Shown piece by piece: positions 1 to 6,499 of a stretch of DNA of 10,449 nt. Every line of letters begins with the position of its first letter. Positions within the stretch are counted from its first letter, which is position 1. The notes below the pieces were generated by a model. It worked only from the letters and a program-made list of their open reading frames with translations, did not search any database and was not told where the DNA came from. Both the position numbers and the translations under genes were made by a program. Source of the DNA: Alphaproteobacteria bacterium (GTDB taxonomy: Bacteria; Pseudomonadota; Alphaproteobacteria; SHVP01); assembly GCA_009694165.1 (NCBI GenBank), contig SHVP01000082.1, forward strand, positions 1 through 10,449, in the 5' to 3' direction.

Positions 1-1
1 C

Positions 2-139
2 TACGAGATGTACCTGCAGATCCTGGGCCGGGCGGGCGACCGCCAGCTCAAGGATCCGCGCCTCGGTCTCACCCACAATCTGGGCGGCCAGCCGCACCGG
101 AACGTGGCGGCCATCACCATCGTCGGCCGCTACGAGTAG
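2..139 (+). CDS. Thiolase-family protein, C-terminal end only (partial)
   Basis: Only the last 45 codons and the TAG stop (137-139) are inside the window; the gene begins to the left. The visible tail contains L-G-L-T-H-N-L-G-G-x-P followed by N-V-A-A-I-x-I-V-G. This resembles the C-terminus of thiolase/acetyl-CoA acetyltransferase proteins of the SCP2-like group, which make or cleave beta-ketoacyl-CoA. The catalytic Cys and the main His/Cys motifs are outside the window, so substrate and activity cannot be judged. The stop lies 11 bases before the sir2 start on the same strand, so the two are probably co-transcribed. The family call is fairly secure and the subfamily is an inference. Confidence 0.8.
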   Translation, partial: YEMYLQILGRAGDRQLKDPRLGLTHNLGGQPHRNVAAITIVGRYE

Positions 140-150
140 ACGCGTGACAC

Positions 151-927
151 ATGACGGTGGGCGGCGCTGATCTCAGGACGCTCCGCCGCTTGGTTGCGGA
201 GTGCCGGCGCGCGGTGGTATTCACCGGCGCCGGCATTTCCACCGAATCGGGCATCCCCGATTTCCGATCCCCGGGCGGGATTTGTTCACGTCACACACCG
301 ATCGACTTCCGCGATTTTCTCGCTTCCGAAGACGCCCGCCGCGCGGCGTGGCGCCTGAAATTCCTGATGGACCGGGATGTTCGCCGCGGCGAGCCCAATC
401 GCGGCCACCGGGCAGTGGCGGCCCTGGTCCGTCGCGGCATCGTCAGCGCCGTCATCACCCAGAATGTCGACGGACTGCACCAGAAAGCGAGCCTTGATCC
501 GCTCAAGGTGATCGAGCTGCACGGCAACGGCACCTACGCGAAATGCGTCGCCTGCAAAACACGCTACGAGATCGATCCGATCCGCGAAGCCTTCGAGCGC
601 GAGGAGCGGGTCCCCTATTGCGACGCCTGCGGGGCGCCGGTGAAGGCGGCCACGATTTCCTTCGGCCAGGCGATTTCCTTCGACCAGGCGATTCGCGAGG
701 CGGCGATTCGTGAGGCCAAGAAGGAAACGCTGGCGAGCGCCCTCTTTCTCGCCGTCGGTTCGTCGCTGGTCGTCTATCCGGCGGCGGGATTTCCGCTGCT
801 GGCCAAGGAGAATGGTGCCAAGCTCGCGATCATAAACCGCGATCCGACCGATCCCGACGATTACACCGATCTGGTCATCAACTCCAAGATCGGCCCGGTC
901 CTGGGCGAGGTCGCCGAGGTCAACTGA
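151..927 (+). CDS. Sir2-family NAD-dependent protein deacylase
   Basis: Sirtuins remove acyl groups from lysines using NAD+, giving nicotinamide and O-acyl-ADP-ribose; the protein is cytoplasmic. All core motifs are visible: GAGIS (26-30) with SGIPDFR for NAD binding, QNVDGLH (104-110) with N105 and D107, catalytic H124 in HGNG, GSS (203-205), and a zinc ribbon with C132, C135, C157 and C160. The 258 aa length is normal. Where desuccinylase-type sirtuins have a Tyr-x-x-Arg pair I read A-W-R-L-K near residue 68, so a succinyl/malonyl preference is not supported. Residues 169-189 read ISFGQA-ISFDQA-IREAA-IREA, a tandemly duplicated stretch that seems about six residues longer than in relatives as I remember them. 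The ATG at 151 is the natural start, 11 bases after the thiolase stop; no good Shine-Dalgarno is visible, so coupling to upstream translation is possible. cobB and npdA are names used for such genes. Confidence 0.95.
   Translation: MTVGGADLRTLRRLVAECRRAVVFTGAGISTESGIPDFRSPGGICSRHTPIDFRDFLASEDARRAAWRLKFLMDRDVRRGEPNRGHRAVAALVRRGIVSAVITQNVDGLHQKASLDPLKVIELHGNGTYAKCVACKTRYEIDPIREAFEREERVPYCDACGAPVKAATISFGQAISFDQAIREAAIREAKKETLASALFLAVGSSLVVYPAAGFPLLAKENGAKLAIINRDPTDPDDYTDLVINSKIGPVLGEVAEVN
655..690 (+). repeat. 18-bp tandem duplication inside sir2
   Basis: Two adjacent 18-base units, 655-672 and 673-690, differ at a single base (G in GGC versus A in GAC). They are exactly in frame and encode ISFGQA then ISFDQA. 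The single mismatch implies a fairly recent duplication. It lies just after the zinc ribbon, where the chain returns to the Rossmann domain. Confidence 0.9.
691..720 (+). repeat. 15-bp tandem duplication inside sir2
   Basis: Units 691-705 and 706-720 encode IREAA and IREAK and share their first 11 bases except for one C/T change. They follow directly on the 18-bp duplication, and both pairs begin with the same ATT codon context. The segment probably forms an enlarged helix or loop. Confidence 0.75.
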
Positions 928-944
928 CCGCCGGCCAACGTTCG

Positions 945-990
945 GTTCCGCAGCGTGGTCAGTTCCGCAGCGTAGTCAGTTCCGTGGTCT
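945..990. repeat. 17-bp tandem duplication across the nlpD stop codon
   Basis: Units 945-961 and 962-978 are 17 bases long and differ at one base. A third, partial copy (979-990) lacks five internal bases. The nlpD stop (TGA, complement of 959-961) is formed at the junction of the two full copies. Because 17 is not a multiple of three, the extra copy shifts the frame and brings in this stop. The repeat occupies part of the 31-base gap between the convergent sir2 and nlpD genes. No hairpin with a T-run is visible there. Confidence 0.85.
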
Positions 991-2242
991 GGGCGGCGAG
1001 GTAACCGCGCGGATCGACCGCCCGCGTTCCGCGCCTGAGCTCGAAATGCACCTGCGGCGTGTTCACATTGCCGGTCGCCCCGGCCCGGGCGATGACTTGG
1101 CCACGATTGACGGCATCGCCCCGCCCGACCAACAGGGTGTCGTTGTGGCCATAGGCGGTGATCCAGCCGTCGGCATGGCGAACGAGCAAGAGATTGCCAA
1201 AGCCCTTGAGCTCGCTGCCCGCATAGACGACGACGCCGTTTTCTGCCGACCGCACCGGCTCGCCGCGCGGCACGGCGATGTTGATGCCGTCATTGTGCAG
1301 GCCGCCCGGCTTCGCCCCGAATTCGGAGATGACGTGCCCGCGCACCGGCCACAGGAACCTCCCGGCGGTCCGGGGCGGCGGCTCGGCCGTTGCGCCAACC
1401 GCAGTCCCCCGCGCCATGGCGGGTTCGCCTGATGCGCCCGAGGCCGTTTCGGCTTGGCGTGGCGCTGTCGCCTCGACGACCGACGACCCCGCCCCATCAG
1501 GCCGCGGCGGCGTTTCGACCCGCGCCATCAGTGCCTGATCTGACACCGCCTGGGGTGCTACCTGGGACACAACTGGAGCCGCAGGCGGCGGCTGGATCGG
1601 TTCGACGGTGACGCGGCCCACCGCCTGACTGGCCGACCCCTGACTGGCCGACCCGCGATTGCCTCCCACACGGTCCGCTGCCTCGGCCGGCGGAAGGCGG
1701 CCGGATGTCGGCGGTGCCAAAGCGACGGCCACAATCGTTCCATCCCACGGCAAGCGTAGCCGCTGGCCGTGGCTCAGCGTGTAGGGCGGCACCAAGCTGT
1801 TCAGGTGGGCAAGCCTGTACATGTCTACGCCGTAGCGGCGGGAAATCTCGTACAGCGTTTCCCCGCCACGGACCGTGTGGTCGCGCCCCGATGGCACGCG
1901 CAGCGTCTGCCCGACCTGCAGACGGTAGGGCGGCGGCAGCGTGTTGGCCGTGATCAGGTCCCGTGTCGTCACGTTATGGCGCGCGGCCAGTCCATGGACG
2001 GTGTCGCCAGCGCCGACCACGATCGTCTGTCCGGCCGGCGCCGACGCGGCATACCGCCCAGCTTGGCTCTGGGCCTTGCCGCCAACCTGAGCCGGCGGCC
2101 CGGAACGAGTGCAGCCGACGCCAAGCGCCAAGGGGATCAGCAGCAGTGCCACCAGGTATCTTGGCCTCTTGCCCACCTGCTCAACCACGCCCACCTGCTC
2201 AACCACGCCCGTCGTGTCGATCACGCCCATCGCGTCGATCAC
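959..2242 (-). CDS. nlpD: NlpD/DipM-like envelope protein: two LysM domains plus degenerate LytM (M23) domain
   Basis: Likely an exported, peptidoglycan-binding protein that activates cell-wall amidases at division. Order: N-terminal extension (1-23), K-R-P-R followed by a hydrophobic stretch (about 29-43) ending at C44, two LysM modules (about 74-117 and 121-166), a Pro/Ala/Ser-rich linker (about 171-293), and a LytM domain (about 296-415). C44 suggests a lipoprotein, but G-V-G-C is a poor lipobox. In active LytM enzymes the motif is H-x-G-I/V-D; here it is N317-D-G-I-N321, with H316 one place off. The H-x-H motif is Q397-V-H399. Most zinc ligands are therefore lost, as in NlpD/EnvC/DipM-type regulators. 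The annotated start is GTG at 2242, overlapping the pcm stop by four bases. ATG at 2230 or GTG at 2176 (residue 23) would give a more normal signal peptide. The position after surE and pcm matches the classic surE-pcm-nlpD order. Confidence 0.88.
   Translation of the reverse strand: MIDAMGVIDTTGVVEQVGVVEQVGKRPRYLVALLLIPLALGVGCTRSGPPAQVGGKAQSQAGRYAASAPAGQTIVVGAGDTVHGLAARHNVTTRDLITANTLPPPYRLQVGQTLRVPSGRDHTVRGGETLYEISRRYGVDMYRLAHLNSLVPPYTLSHGQRLRLPWDGTIVAVALAPPTSGRLPPAEAADRVGGNRGSASQGSASQAVGRVTVEPIQPPPAAPVVSQVAPQAVSDQALMARVETPPRPDGAGSSVVEATAPRQAETASGASGEPAMARGTAVGATAEPPPRTAGRFLWPVRGHVISEFGAKPGGLHNDGINIAVPRGEPVRSAENGVVVYAGSELKGFGNLLLVRHADGWITAYGHNDTLLVGRGDAVNRGQVIARAGATGNVNTPQVHFELRRGTRAVDPRGYLAAQTTELTTLRN
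1625..1654. repeat. Perfect 15-bp tandem duplication in the nlpD linker
   Basis: Units 1625-1639 and 1640-1654 are identical. On the minus strand they encode G-S-A-S-Q twice (residues about 197-206) in the low-complexity linker between the LysM and LytM domains. The length is a multiple of three, so the frame is preserved; the change is probably neutral for a flexible linker. Confidence 0.9.
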
Positions 2243-2243
2243 G
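2172..2243. repeat. Four 18-bp tandem repeats at the pcm/nlpD junction
   Basis: Units begin at 2172, 2190, 2208 and 2226. The first two are identical. The last two differ from each other at two bases and from the first pair at several, giving two sub-types. On the minus strand they encode the head of the nlpD product, with V-V-E-Q-V-G twice preceded by two G-V-I-D-like units. The array contains the GTG (2242) and ATG (2230) candidate starts, and its right end touches the pcm stop codon. Copy-number change here would alter the N-terminus or the start choice. Confidence 0.9.
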
Positions 2244-2886
2244 CCAGGCGTGCCGCCGTACCGTCATCAACCAGTGGCACAAAGCGCACATCGAACAGGT
2301 CATCGCGTGTGAATCCCTCTTCAGTGCGGCGCAGCCTGGCCAAGGTCTGGGCGCGGCCGGTCTTGCCGACAGGCAAGACCATGATGCCACCGATTGCAAG
2401 TTGATTGGCAAGCGCCTGGGGGATCTCGGCGGCCGCCGCGGCGACAAGGATTCGGTCGAAGGGCGCCTGCTCGGGCCAACCGCGGGTGCCGTCGCTGGCC
2501 AGGGCGGTGACATTGTGGATGCGGAGGCGCCGCAGCAGCGCCTCCGCCCCTTGTTGCAGCGGGGCATGGCGCTCGATCGTGTAGACGCGCCGGCACAGCT
2601 TGGCGAGAACCGCCGTCTGGTAGCCGGAGCCGGTGCCGATCTCGAGCACCGTCATCCGGTCCGTCACATCCAGTGCCTGGCTCATGGCGGCGACGACCAT
2701 CGGCCGGCTGATGGTCTGCCCGTAGCCGATGGGCAGCGCCAGGTCTTCATAGGCCTGATCGCGAAACGTATCGGGCACGAACAGTTCGCGCGGCACCCGC
2801 TCGATCGCCGCGAGGACGCGCGTATCCGAAATCCCGCCTTTGCGCAGACGCATGACGAGGCGGATCTTGCGCGCTTCGACCGTCAC
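2239..2886 (-). CDS. pcm: Protein-L-isoaspartate O-methyltransferase
   Basis: This cytoplasmic SAM-dependent enzyme methylates isoaspartyl residues that form in ageing proteins, starting their repair to aspartate. Visible family marks are the GQTIS segment with the conserved Ser60, the SAM-binding motif I LEIGTGSGYQTAVLA (81-95), a TIERH strand end (103-107) where SAM ribose is usually held, DG (132-133), and the C-terminal RFVPL (201-205). The 215 aa length is typical. The start is GTG at 2886, sharing four bases (GTGA) with the surE stop; ATG at residue 12 is a possible but less likely alternative. The stop overlaps the nlpD GTG by four bases in the same way. The tight surE-pcm pairing is a known proteobacterial arrangement linked to stationary-phase survival. 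Confidence 0.95.
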   Translation of the reverse strand: MTVEARKIRLVMRLRKGGISDTRVLAAIERVPRELFVPDTFRDQAYEDLALPIGYGQTISRPMVVAAMSQALDVTDRMTVLEIGTGSGYQTAVLAKLCRRVYTIERHAPLQQGAEALLRRLRIHNVTALASDGTRGWPEQAPFDRILVAAAAAEIPQALANQLAIGGIMVLPVGKTGRAQTLARLRRTEEGFTRDDLFDVRFVPLVDDGTAARLA

Positions 2887-3671
2887 CGCAGTGCCTTGCG
2901 CAGGGGCCCGATCATCGGCGCGTAAGTAAGGTCGAGGACGAGCGGCGTGACGGCAATAGCGCCCGCCTTGACGACGGCAAGATCCGTCTCGGAATCGAGT
3001 TCCTCCTCGGCCGCAGTAACGCCAAGCCAGTAGTAGGGCGTGCCACGCGGATCGAAACGCTCTTCGACCACCGATTTCCCGCCCAGGCGTCGCCGCCCCT
3101 GACGACAGACCCGGACGCCTTTGACCGAATGTGCAACAACATCGGGGAAATTGACGTTAATGAACGTGTTGGACGGCCACGCCACGGCGGTCAGGCTGCG
3201 AATCAGCGAAGGAAGGTGATGCTCGGCGGTCGCCCACTTCACCGGTTGGCCGAGCCCGTAGATCTGGCTGAACGCGATGGACGGCACGTCGAACAGGGTT
3301 CCTTCCATGGCCGCCGCCACGGTGCCGGAATAGGTGACGTCCTCGCCCAGATTGCCGCCCCGGTTGACGCCGGACAACACCAGCTGCGGCCTGCGATCCT
3401 TGAGGATATGGGTGATGGCGAGCAGAACGGCGTCGGTTGGCGTGCCGCTCACGGAATAACGGCGATCGGACAGCCGGTTGATGCGCAGCGGGCTCCGCAG
3501 GGTCAGCGAATGCGAGGCCGCGCTCTGCTCGGTGTCGGGCGCCACCACCCACACGTCGTCGGACAGGCTTTGCGCCACCTTCTCGAGGACATCGAGACCG
3601 GGGGCGTGAATGCCGTCGTCGTTCGAGATCAGGATCCGGGCCGAGGCGAGGTCGAGCGCGGCGTCAGTCAT
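2883..3671 (-). CDS. surE: 5'/3'-nucleotidase SurE
   Basis: SurE is a metal-dependent phosphatase acting on nucleoside monophosphates (and exopolyphosphate in some species), in the cytoplasm. The N-terminal [13 protein letters not shown] places the metal-binding pair at D18-D19. S50 in the APDTEQSA segment and N103 in [10 protein letters not shown] complete the usual D-D-S-N metal site. [13 protein letters not shown] is another family hallmark. The 262 aa length fits. The ATG at 3671 overlaps the serS stop by eight bases, and the stop overlaps the pcm start by four bases. Translation of serS, surE and pcm is therefore probably coupled. The C-terminus has ordinary SurE features and nothing looks broken. 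Confidence 0.96.
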   Translation of the reverse strand: MTDAALDLASARILISNDDGIHAPGLDVLEKVAQSLSDDVWVVAPDTEQSAASHSLTLRSPLRINRLSDRRYSVSGTPTDAVLLAITHILKDRRPQLVLSGVNRGGNLGEDVTYSGTVAAAMEGTLFDVPSIAFSQIYGLGQPVKWATAEHHLPSLIRSLTAVAWPSNTFINVNFPDVVAHSVKGVRVCRQGRRRLGGKSVVEERFDPRGTPYYWLGVTAAEEELDSETDLAVVKAGAIAVTPLVLDLTYAPMIGPLRKALR

Positions 3672-4941
3672 CGACGCCGATCCGCGCGCGGCCGCCGAGA
3701 TAGGGCCTGAGAGCCTCGGGGATGATGATCGAGCCGTCGGCCTGCTGATAGTTCTCGATCACGGCGATCAGGGTCCGGCCCACGGCGAGGCCCGAACCGT
3801 TCAGCGTATGGACAAACCGGTTACCCTTGCCTTCGGCCGGGCGGTAGCGGGCCTTCATACGGCGGGCCTGGAAATCGCCGCAGTTCGAGCAGCTCGAAAT
3901 CTCGCGATAGCGCTCCTCGGAGGGGATCCAGACCTCGATGTCATAAGTCTTGCGGGCCGAGAAGCCCATGTCGCCGGTGCAGAGGACGATCACCCGGTAG
4001 GTAAGGCCGAGGCGCTTTAAGACCTCTTCGGCGCAAGCCGTCATCCGCTCGTGTTCGGCGGCCGAATCCTCGGGCCGGCAGATGCTGACCAACTCGACCT
4101 TCTGGAACTGGTGCTGGCGGATCATGCCGCGCGTATCCTTGCCGGCCGCCCCCGCCTCCGAACGGAAGCAGGGTGTCAGCGCCGTCATGCGGAGCGGGAG
4201 GCGCGCCTCCTCGACGATCTCGTCGGCGACAAGGTTGGTCAACGGCACCTCGGCGGTCGGGATGAGCCAGTAGTTGTCGGTGGTCCGGAACAGATCGGCG
4301 CCGAACTTGGGCAGCTGGCCGGTGCCAAAGAGGGCGCTGTCACGGACCAGGATCGGCGGGCTCAACTCGGTGTAGCCGAATTCGCCGGTGTGAAGATCGA
4401 GCATGAAGGCGCCGAGCGCCCGTTCGAGGCGGGCAAGCGCGCCGCGCAGAACCACGAACCGGGCACCCGACAGACGGGCCGCCCGGTCGAAGTCCATCAG
4501 CCCCAGCCCCTCGCCCAAGGCGACATGGTCACGAACCGGCTGGGGCAGTCTGGGCGGCGTGCCGTGACGGCGCAGCTCGACATTGGCGGTTTCGTCGGCG
4601 CCCTCCGGCACATCGTCGGCCGGCAGGTTGGGGATCTCGGAAAGCCGCGCCTCAAGCGTGGCCCCGAGCGAACGCGCCTCGGCCTCGGCCACCGCCTGTG
4701 CCCCCTTGTCCGCCGCCACCTGGGCCATCAGGGCGGCGGCATCGCCGCCCTTGGCCCGCGTTGCGCCGATCTCCTTCGAGAGCTTGTTGCGCCGGGCCTG
4801 GAGTTCCTGGGCGCGGGTTAGCGCGCCCCGATGGCCCTCATCGAGGGCCAAAATGGCCGCCCCACACGGATCGAGGCGGCGGCGCGCCAGGCCCCGGTCA
4901 AAGGCGGCCGGTTCATCGCGAATGAAACGGAGGTCGTGCAT
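3664..4941 (-). CDS. serS: Seryl-tRNA synthetase
   Basis: This class II synthetase attaches serine to tRNA-Ser (and to tRNA-Sec where present). The N-terminal 105 residues or so are Arg/Ala/Glu-rich and fit the long antiparallel coiled-coil arm that grips the tRNA variable arm. The serine-binding TAE loop is at 229-231, followed by VPLTN. Motif 2 runs from about 254 to 284 ([20 protein letters not shown] then [10 protein letters not shown]). Motif 3 contains [19 protein letters not shown] with R389. The 425 aa length is standard. The ATG at 4941 has an AAGG six bases upstream as ribosome site. It is the first gene of the overlapping serS-surE-pcm-nlpD set, 73 bases after tatC, with a probable promoter in that gap. 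Confidence 0.98.
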   Translation of the reverse strand: MHDLRFIRDEPAAFDRGLARRRLDPCGAAILALDEGHRGALTRAQELQARRNKLSKEIGATRAKGGDAAALMAQVAADKGAQAVAEAEARSLGATLEARLSEIPNLPADDVPEGADETANVELRRHGTPPRLPQPVRDHVALGEGLGLMDFDRAARLSGARFVVLRGALARLERALGAFMLDLHTGEFGYTELSPPILVRDSALFGTGQLPKFGADLFRTTDNYWLIPTAEVPLTNLVADEIVEEARLPLRMTALTPCFRSEAGAAGKDTRGMIRQHQFQKVELVSICRPEDSAAEHERMTACAEEVLKRLGLTYRVIVLCTGDMGFSARKTYDIEVWIPSEERYREISSCSNCGDFQARRMKARYRPAEGKGNRFVHTLNGSGLAVGRTLIAVIENYQQADGSIIIPEALRPYLGGRARIGVDD

Positions 4942-4967
4942 GGTGGGCCTTGGCGATTTGCGCGCTG

Positions 4968-4997
4968 TTTATAGGCTGGGCGAGCCGTCGCCGTCCA
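4968..4997 (-). promoter_or_regulatory. Probable sigma-70-type promoter for serS
   Basis: On the minus strand TGGACG (complement of 4992-4997) and TATAAA (complement of 4968-4973) are separated by 18 bases. The -35 matches TTGACA at four of six positions and the -10 matches TATAAT at five of six. TATAAA stands out in this GC-rich gap. The predicted start would give a leader of about 20 bases before the ATG at 4941. A 5-bp stem (4979-4983 with 4988-4992) sits inside the spacer, with no T-run that would make it a terminator. Confidence 0.5.
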
Positions 4998-5014
4998 CCT
5001 GGCACCCTACCCGG

Positions 5015-5818
5015 TCAGGCGGCAGCGTCTTCGGCCTCGCGCTTGGCACGGCCGCGCTCGATCAGCCGCGCCGCCAGGATCGACAGCTCGTAGAGGATCA
5101 GCATCGGCACCGCCAGGCTCACCTGGCTGATGACGTCGGGCGGCGTGATGACGGCGGCGATGATAAAGACGATGACGATGGCGTGGCGGCGCTTGGCAGC
5201 GAGCTGTGCCGCGCTCACCAGCCCCACCCTTACCAGAAGCGTGAGAAGGACCGGCATCTCGAAGGCGCAGCCGAAAGCGAGGATGAGCGACATCACAAGA
5301 GACAGGTACTGGTCGATCTTCGCCTCGAGCTGGATCGGCAGCTGATCGGGCGCCGTTGGTTGGATCTCGAATCCGAGAAAGAAGCTCCAGGCAACTGGAA
5401 AGACGAAATAATAGACCATCCCGGCGCCCATCAGAAAAAAAACGGGTGTCGCAAACAGAAAGGGCAGAAAGGCGCGGCGTTCGGTCCGATAGAGGCCGGG
5501 TGCCACAAACACCCAGATCTGGCTTGCGAGCAGCGGAAACGAAATGAACAGAGCGCCGAACAGGCCAATCTTGACGTAGGTGAAGAATGCTTCGGTGAGC
5601 CCAGTGAAAATCATCCGCCGACCAGCCTGGCCCTCGAAGATACTGGCCAGCGGATGGACCAGGAAGGCGAAGATGTCGGCAGCAAAAGTGTAGCCGACGA
5701 CGAACGCGACAAGAAATCCAAGCCCCGCATAGAGGAGCCGCCGCCGGAGCTCGACCAGATGGTCTAGTAGCGGCATCGGTTTATCGGTCAGCCCCCTATC
5801 GCCCGATTCGCCTTCCAT
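5015..5818 (-). CDS. tatC: Sec-independent (twin-arginine) translocase subunit TatC
   Basis: TatC is the six-helix inner-membrane core of the Tat system and, with TatB, recognises twin-arginine signal peptides of folded substrates. Conserved features include HLVELRRRL at 20-28 with the key Glu23, P56 in the first periplasmic loop, FVAPGLYRTERR with Glu113, AFEMPVLL with Glu187, and TPPDVISQ with D228. Hydrophobic segments fall near 30-48, 84-104, 117-141, 171-196, 211-224 and 234-250, as expected. The 267 aa length is normal. The ATG at 5818 is three bases after the tatB stop, so the two are certainly co-transcribed. The C-terminal tail is charged (R/K/E) and cytoplasmic. A run of eight T on the coding strand (complement of 5435-5442) encodes V-F-F and is the longest homopolymer noticed. 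Confidence 0.97.
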   Translation of the reverse strand: MEGESGDRGLTDKPMPLLDHLVELRRRLLYAGLGFLVAFVVGYTFAADIFAFLVHPLASIFEGQAGRRMIFTGLTEAFFTYVKIGLFGALFISFPLLASQIWVFVAPGLYRTERRAFLPFLFATPVFFLMGAGMVYYFVFPVAWSFFLGFEIQPTAPDQLPIQLEAKIDQYLSLVMSLILAFGCAFEMPVLLTLLVRVGLVSAAQLAAKRRHAIVIVFIIAAVITPPDVISQVSLAVPMLILYELSILAARLIERGRAKREAEDAAA

Positions 5819-5821
5819 GGT

Positions 5822-6214
5822 TCAAGACTTCGGTCCGGGCCCGTCGCCGGCAACGGGCGGGCCAGCCGCCAGCGTTTTTTCGGCCGCCGCCGTAACGGCT
5901 GCAGCGGGCGGGGGCCCATCTGGCGTGGGTATCACGGTGGTGGATTGGGCAGCGGTAGAAGGCCCATCCGTCGCCGTATCGATATGGCGGCCCAGGTCGA
6001 AGTTCCGCACTGTATCAAACTGCTCTTTTACCTTGTCGATTTCCGACTCCCGGGCCAGATCGTCGAGCCCGCGGCGGAACTCCTGGGCCAGACCGCGGGC
6101 CTTGCCGGCCCATTGGCCGAGGGTCCGCATGCTGCTCGCGAGTTCCTTCGGGCCCAGGACAACAAGCGCCACGATTGCGATGACCGCGAGTTCGGACCAG
6201 CCGATGTCAAACAT
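5822..6214 (-). CDS. tatB: Tat translocase subunit TatB
   Basis: TatB joins TatC in the substrate-receptor complex. The protein starts MFDIGWSEL with the conserved Glu8, has one membrane helix (about 6-20), the GP hinge (21-22), and a long amphipathic charged helix to about residue 70. A Pro/Ala/Thr-rich tail follows (80-130), which varies freely in this family. The MFDIG start and the G-P-K-E-L hinge separate it from TatA. The ATG at 6214 has GGGAGG about 14 bases upstream, partly inside a small hairpin. It lies 36 bases after tatA and three bases before tatC. Confidence 0.95.
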   Translation of the reverse strand: MFDIGWSELAVIAIVALVVLGPKELASSMRTLGQWAGKARGLAQEFRRGLDDLARESEIDKVKEQFDTVRNFDLGRHIDTATDGPSTAAQSTTVIPTPDGPPPAAAVTAAAEKTLAAGPPVAGDGPGPKS

Positions 6215-6224
6215 AGGGACCTTC

Positions 6225-6241
6225 GCGCCTCCCGCAGGCGC
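6225..6241. other. Small perfect hairpin between tatA and tatB
   Basis: GCGCCT and AGGCGC (6225-6230 and 6236-6241) form a perfect six-base GC stem with a five-base loop, in the 36-base gap. It covers the GGGAGG that looks like the tatB ribosome site, so it could lower tatB translation relative to tatA. There is no following T-run, so it is not a classic terminator. The functional reading is inference. Confidence 0.4.
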
Positions 6242-6250
6242 GGGTTGAGG

Positions 6251-6499
6251 TCAGGACTTGACCGACTTGCTGTCGTCCCGCGCCTGACCCGACGCCGTGC
6301 CGGTGCCGAACCCATCTGTCTTGGTGATCTGAGCCGGGCTGTCGGCGCCTTCGGCCGGCTGCGAATCATCCTTAAGTCCAGCCTTGAAGCTCTTGATTCC
6401 CTTGGCGACGTCGCCCATCAGCCGCGGGATCTTACCGGCTCCGAACAGGAGAACGATGACCACCGCTACGATGATGATATGCGTGATGCTCAATCCCAT
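6251..6499 (-). CDS. tatA: Tat translocase subunit TatA
   Basis: TatA is the pore-forming or membrane-thinning component, used in many copies per translocation. Starting at the ATG at 6499 the product is 82 aa: MGLSITH, one membrane helix (about 5-19), the FGAGKIP hinge (19-25), then the amphipathic helix [18 protein letters not shown] (28-45) and a flexible acidic/Ser-Thr tail. The open frame continues upstream to 6745, but that extension lies over the 3' end of fbpC in another frame and would place charged residues before the membrane helix, so it is rejected. The gene is followed by tatB after 36 bases. The gap to fbpC is 86 bases, so tatA may be read from fbp transcripts or from its own weak promoter. 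Confidence 0.95.
   Translation of the reverse strand: MGLSITHIIIVAVVIVLLFGAGKIPRLMGDVAKGIKSFKAGLKDDSQPAEGADSPAQITKTDGFGTGTASGQARDDSKSVKS

Noticed and set aside
928..958. Bidirectional terminator between sir2 and nlpD
   Set aside because: The 31-base gap holds no clear stem-loop with a T-run; only the 17-bp direct repeat is evident.
1963..2925. A 320-codon plus-strand open frame opposite nlpD and pcm
   Set aside because: It is antisense to well-supported genes and has an Arg/Pro/Gly-rich composition with no recognisable domain.
5435..5442. Run of eight A/T in tatC as a slippage or frameshift site
   Set aside because: The reading frame through it is intact and gives a normal TatC helix; nothing suggests programmed slippage.
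4583..5767. A 394-codon plus-strand open frame across serS, its promoter and tatC
   Set aside because: It is antisense to two certain genes, its product is low-complexity and charged with no family resemblance, and such mirror frames are common in GC-rich DNA.
5875..5880. A-run in tatB as a -1 frameshift heptamer
   Set aside because: The codon phase (GAA AAA ACG) does not fit the canonical slippery pattern and no sensible alternative product was seen.
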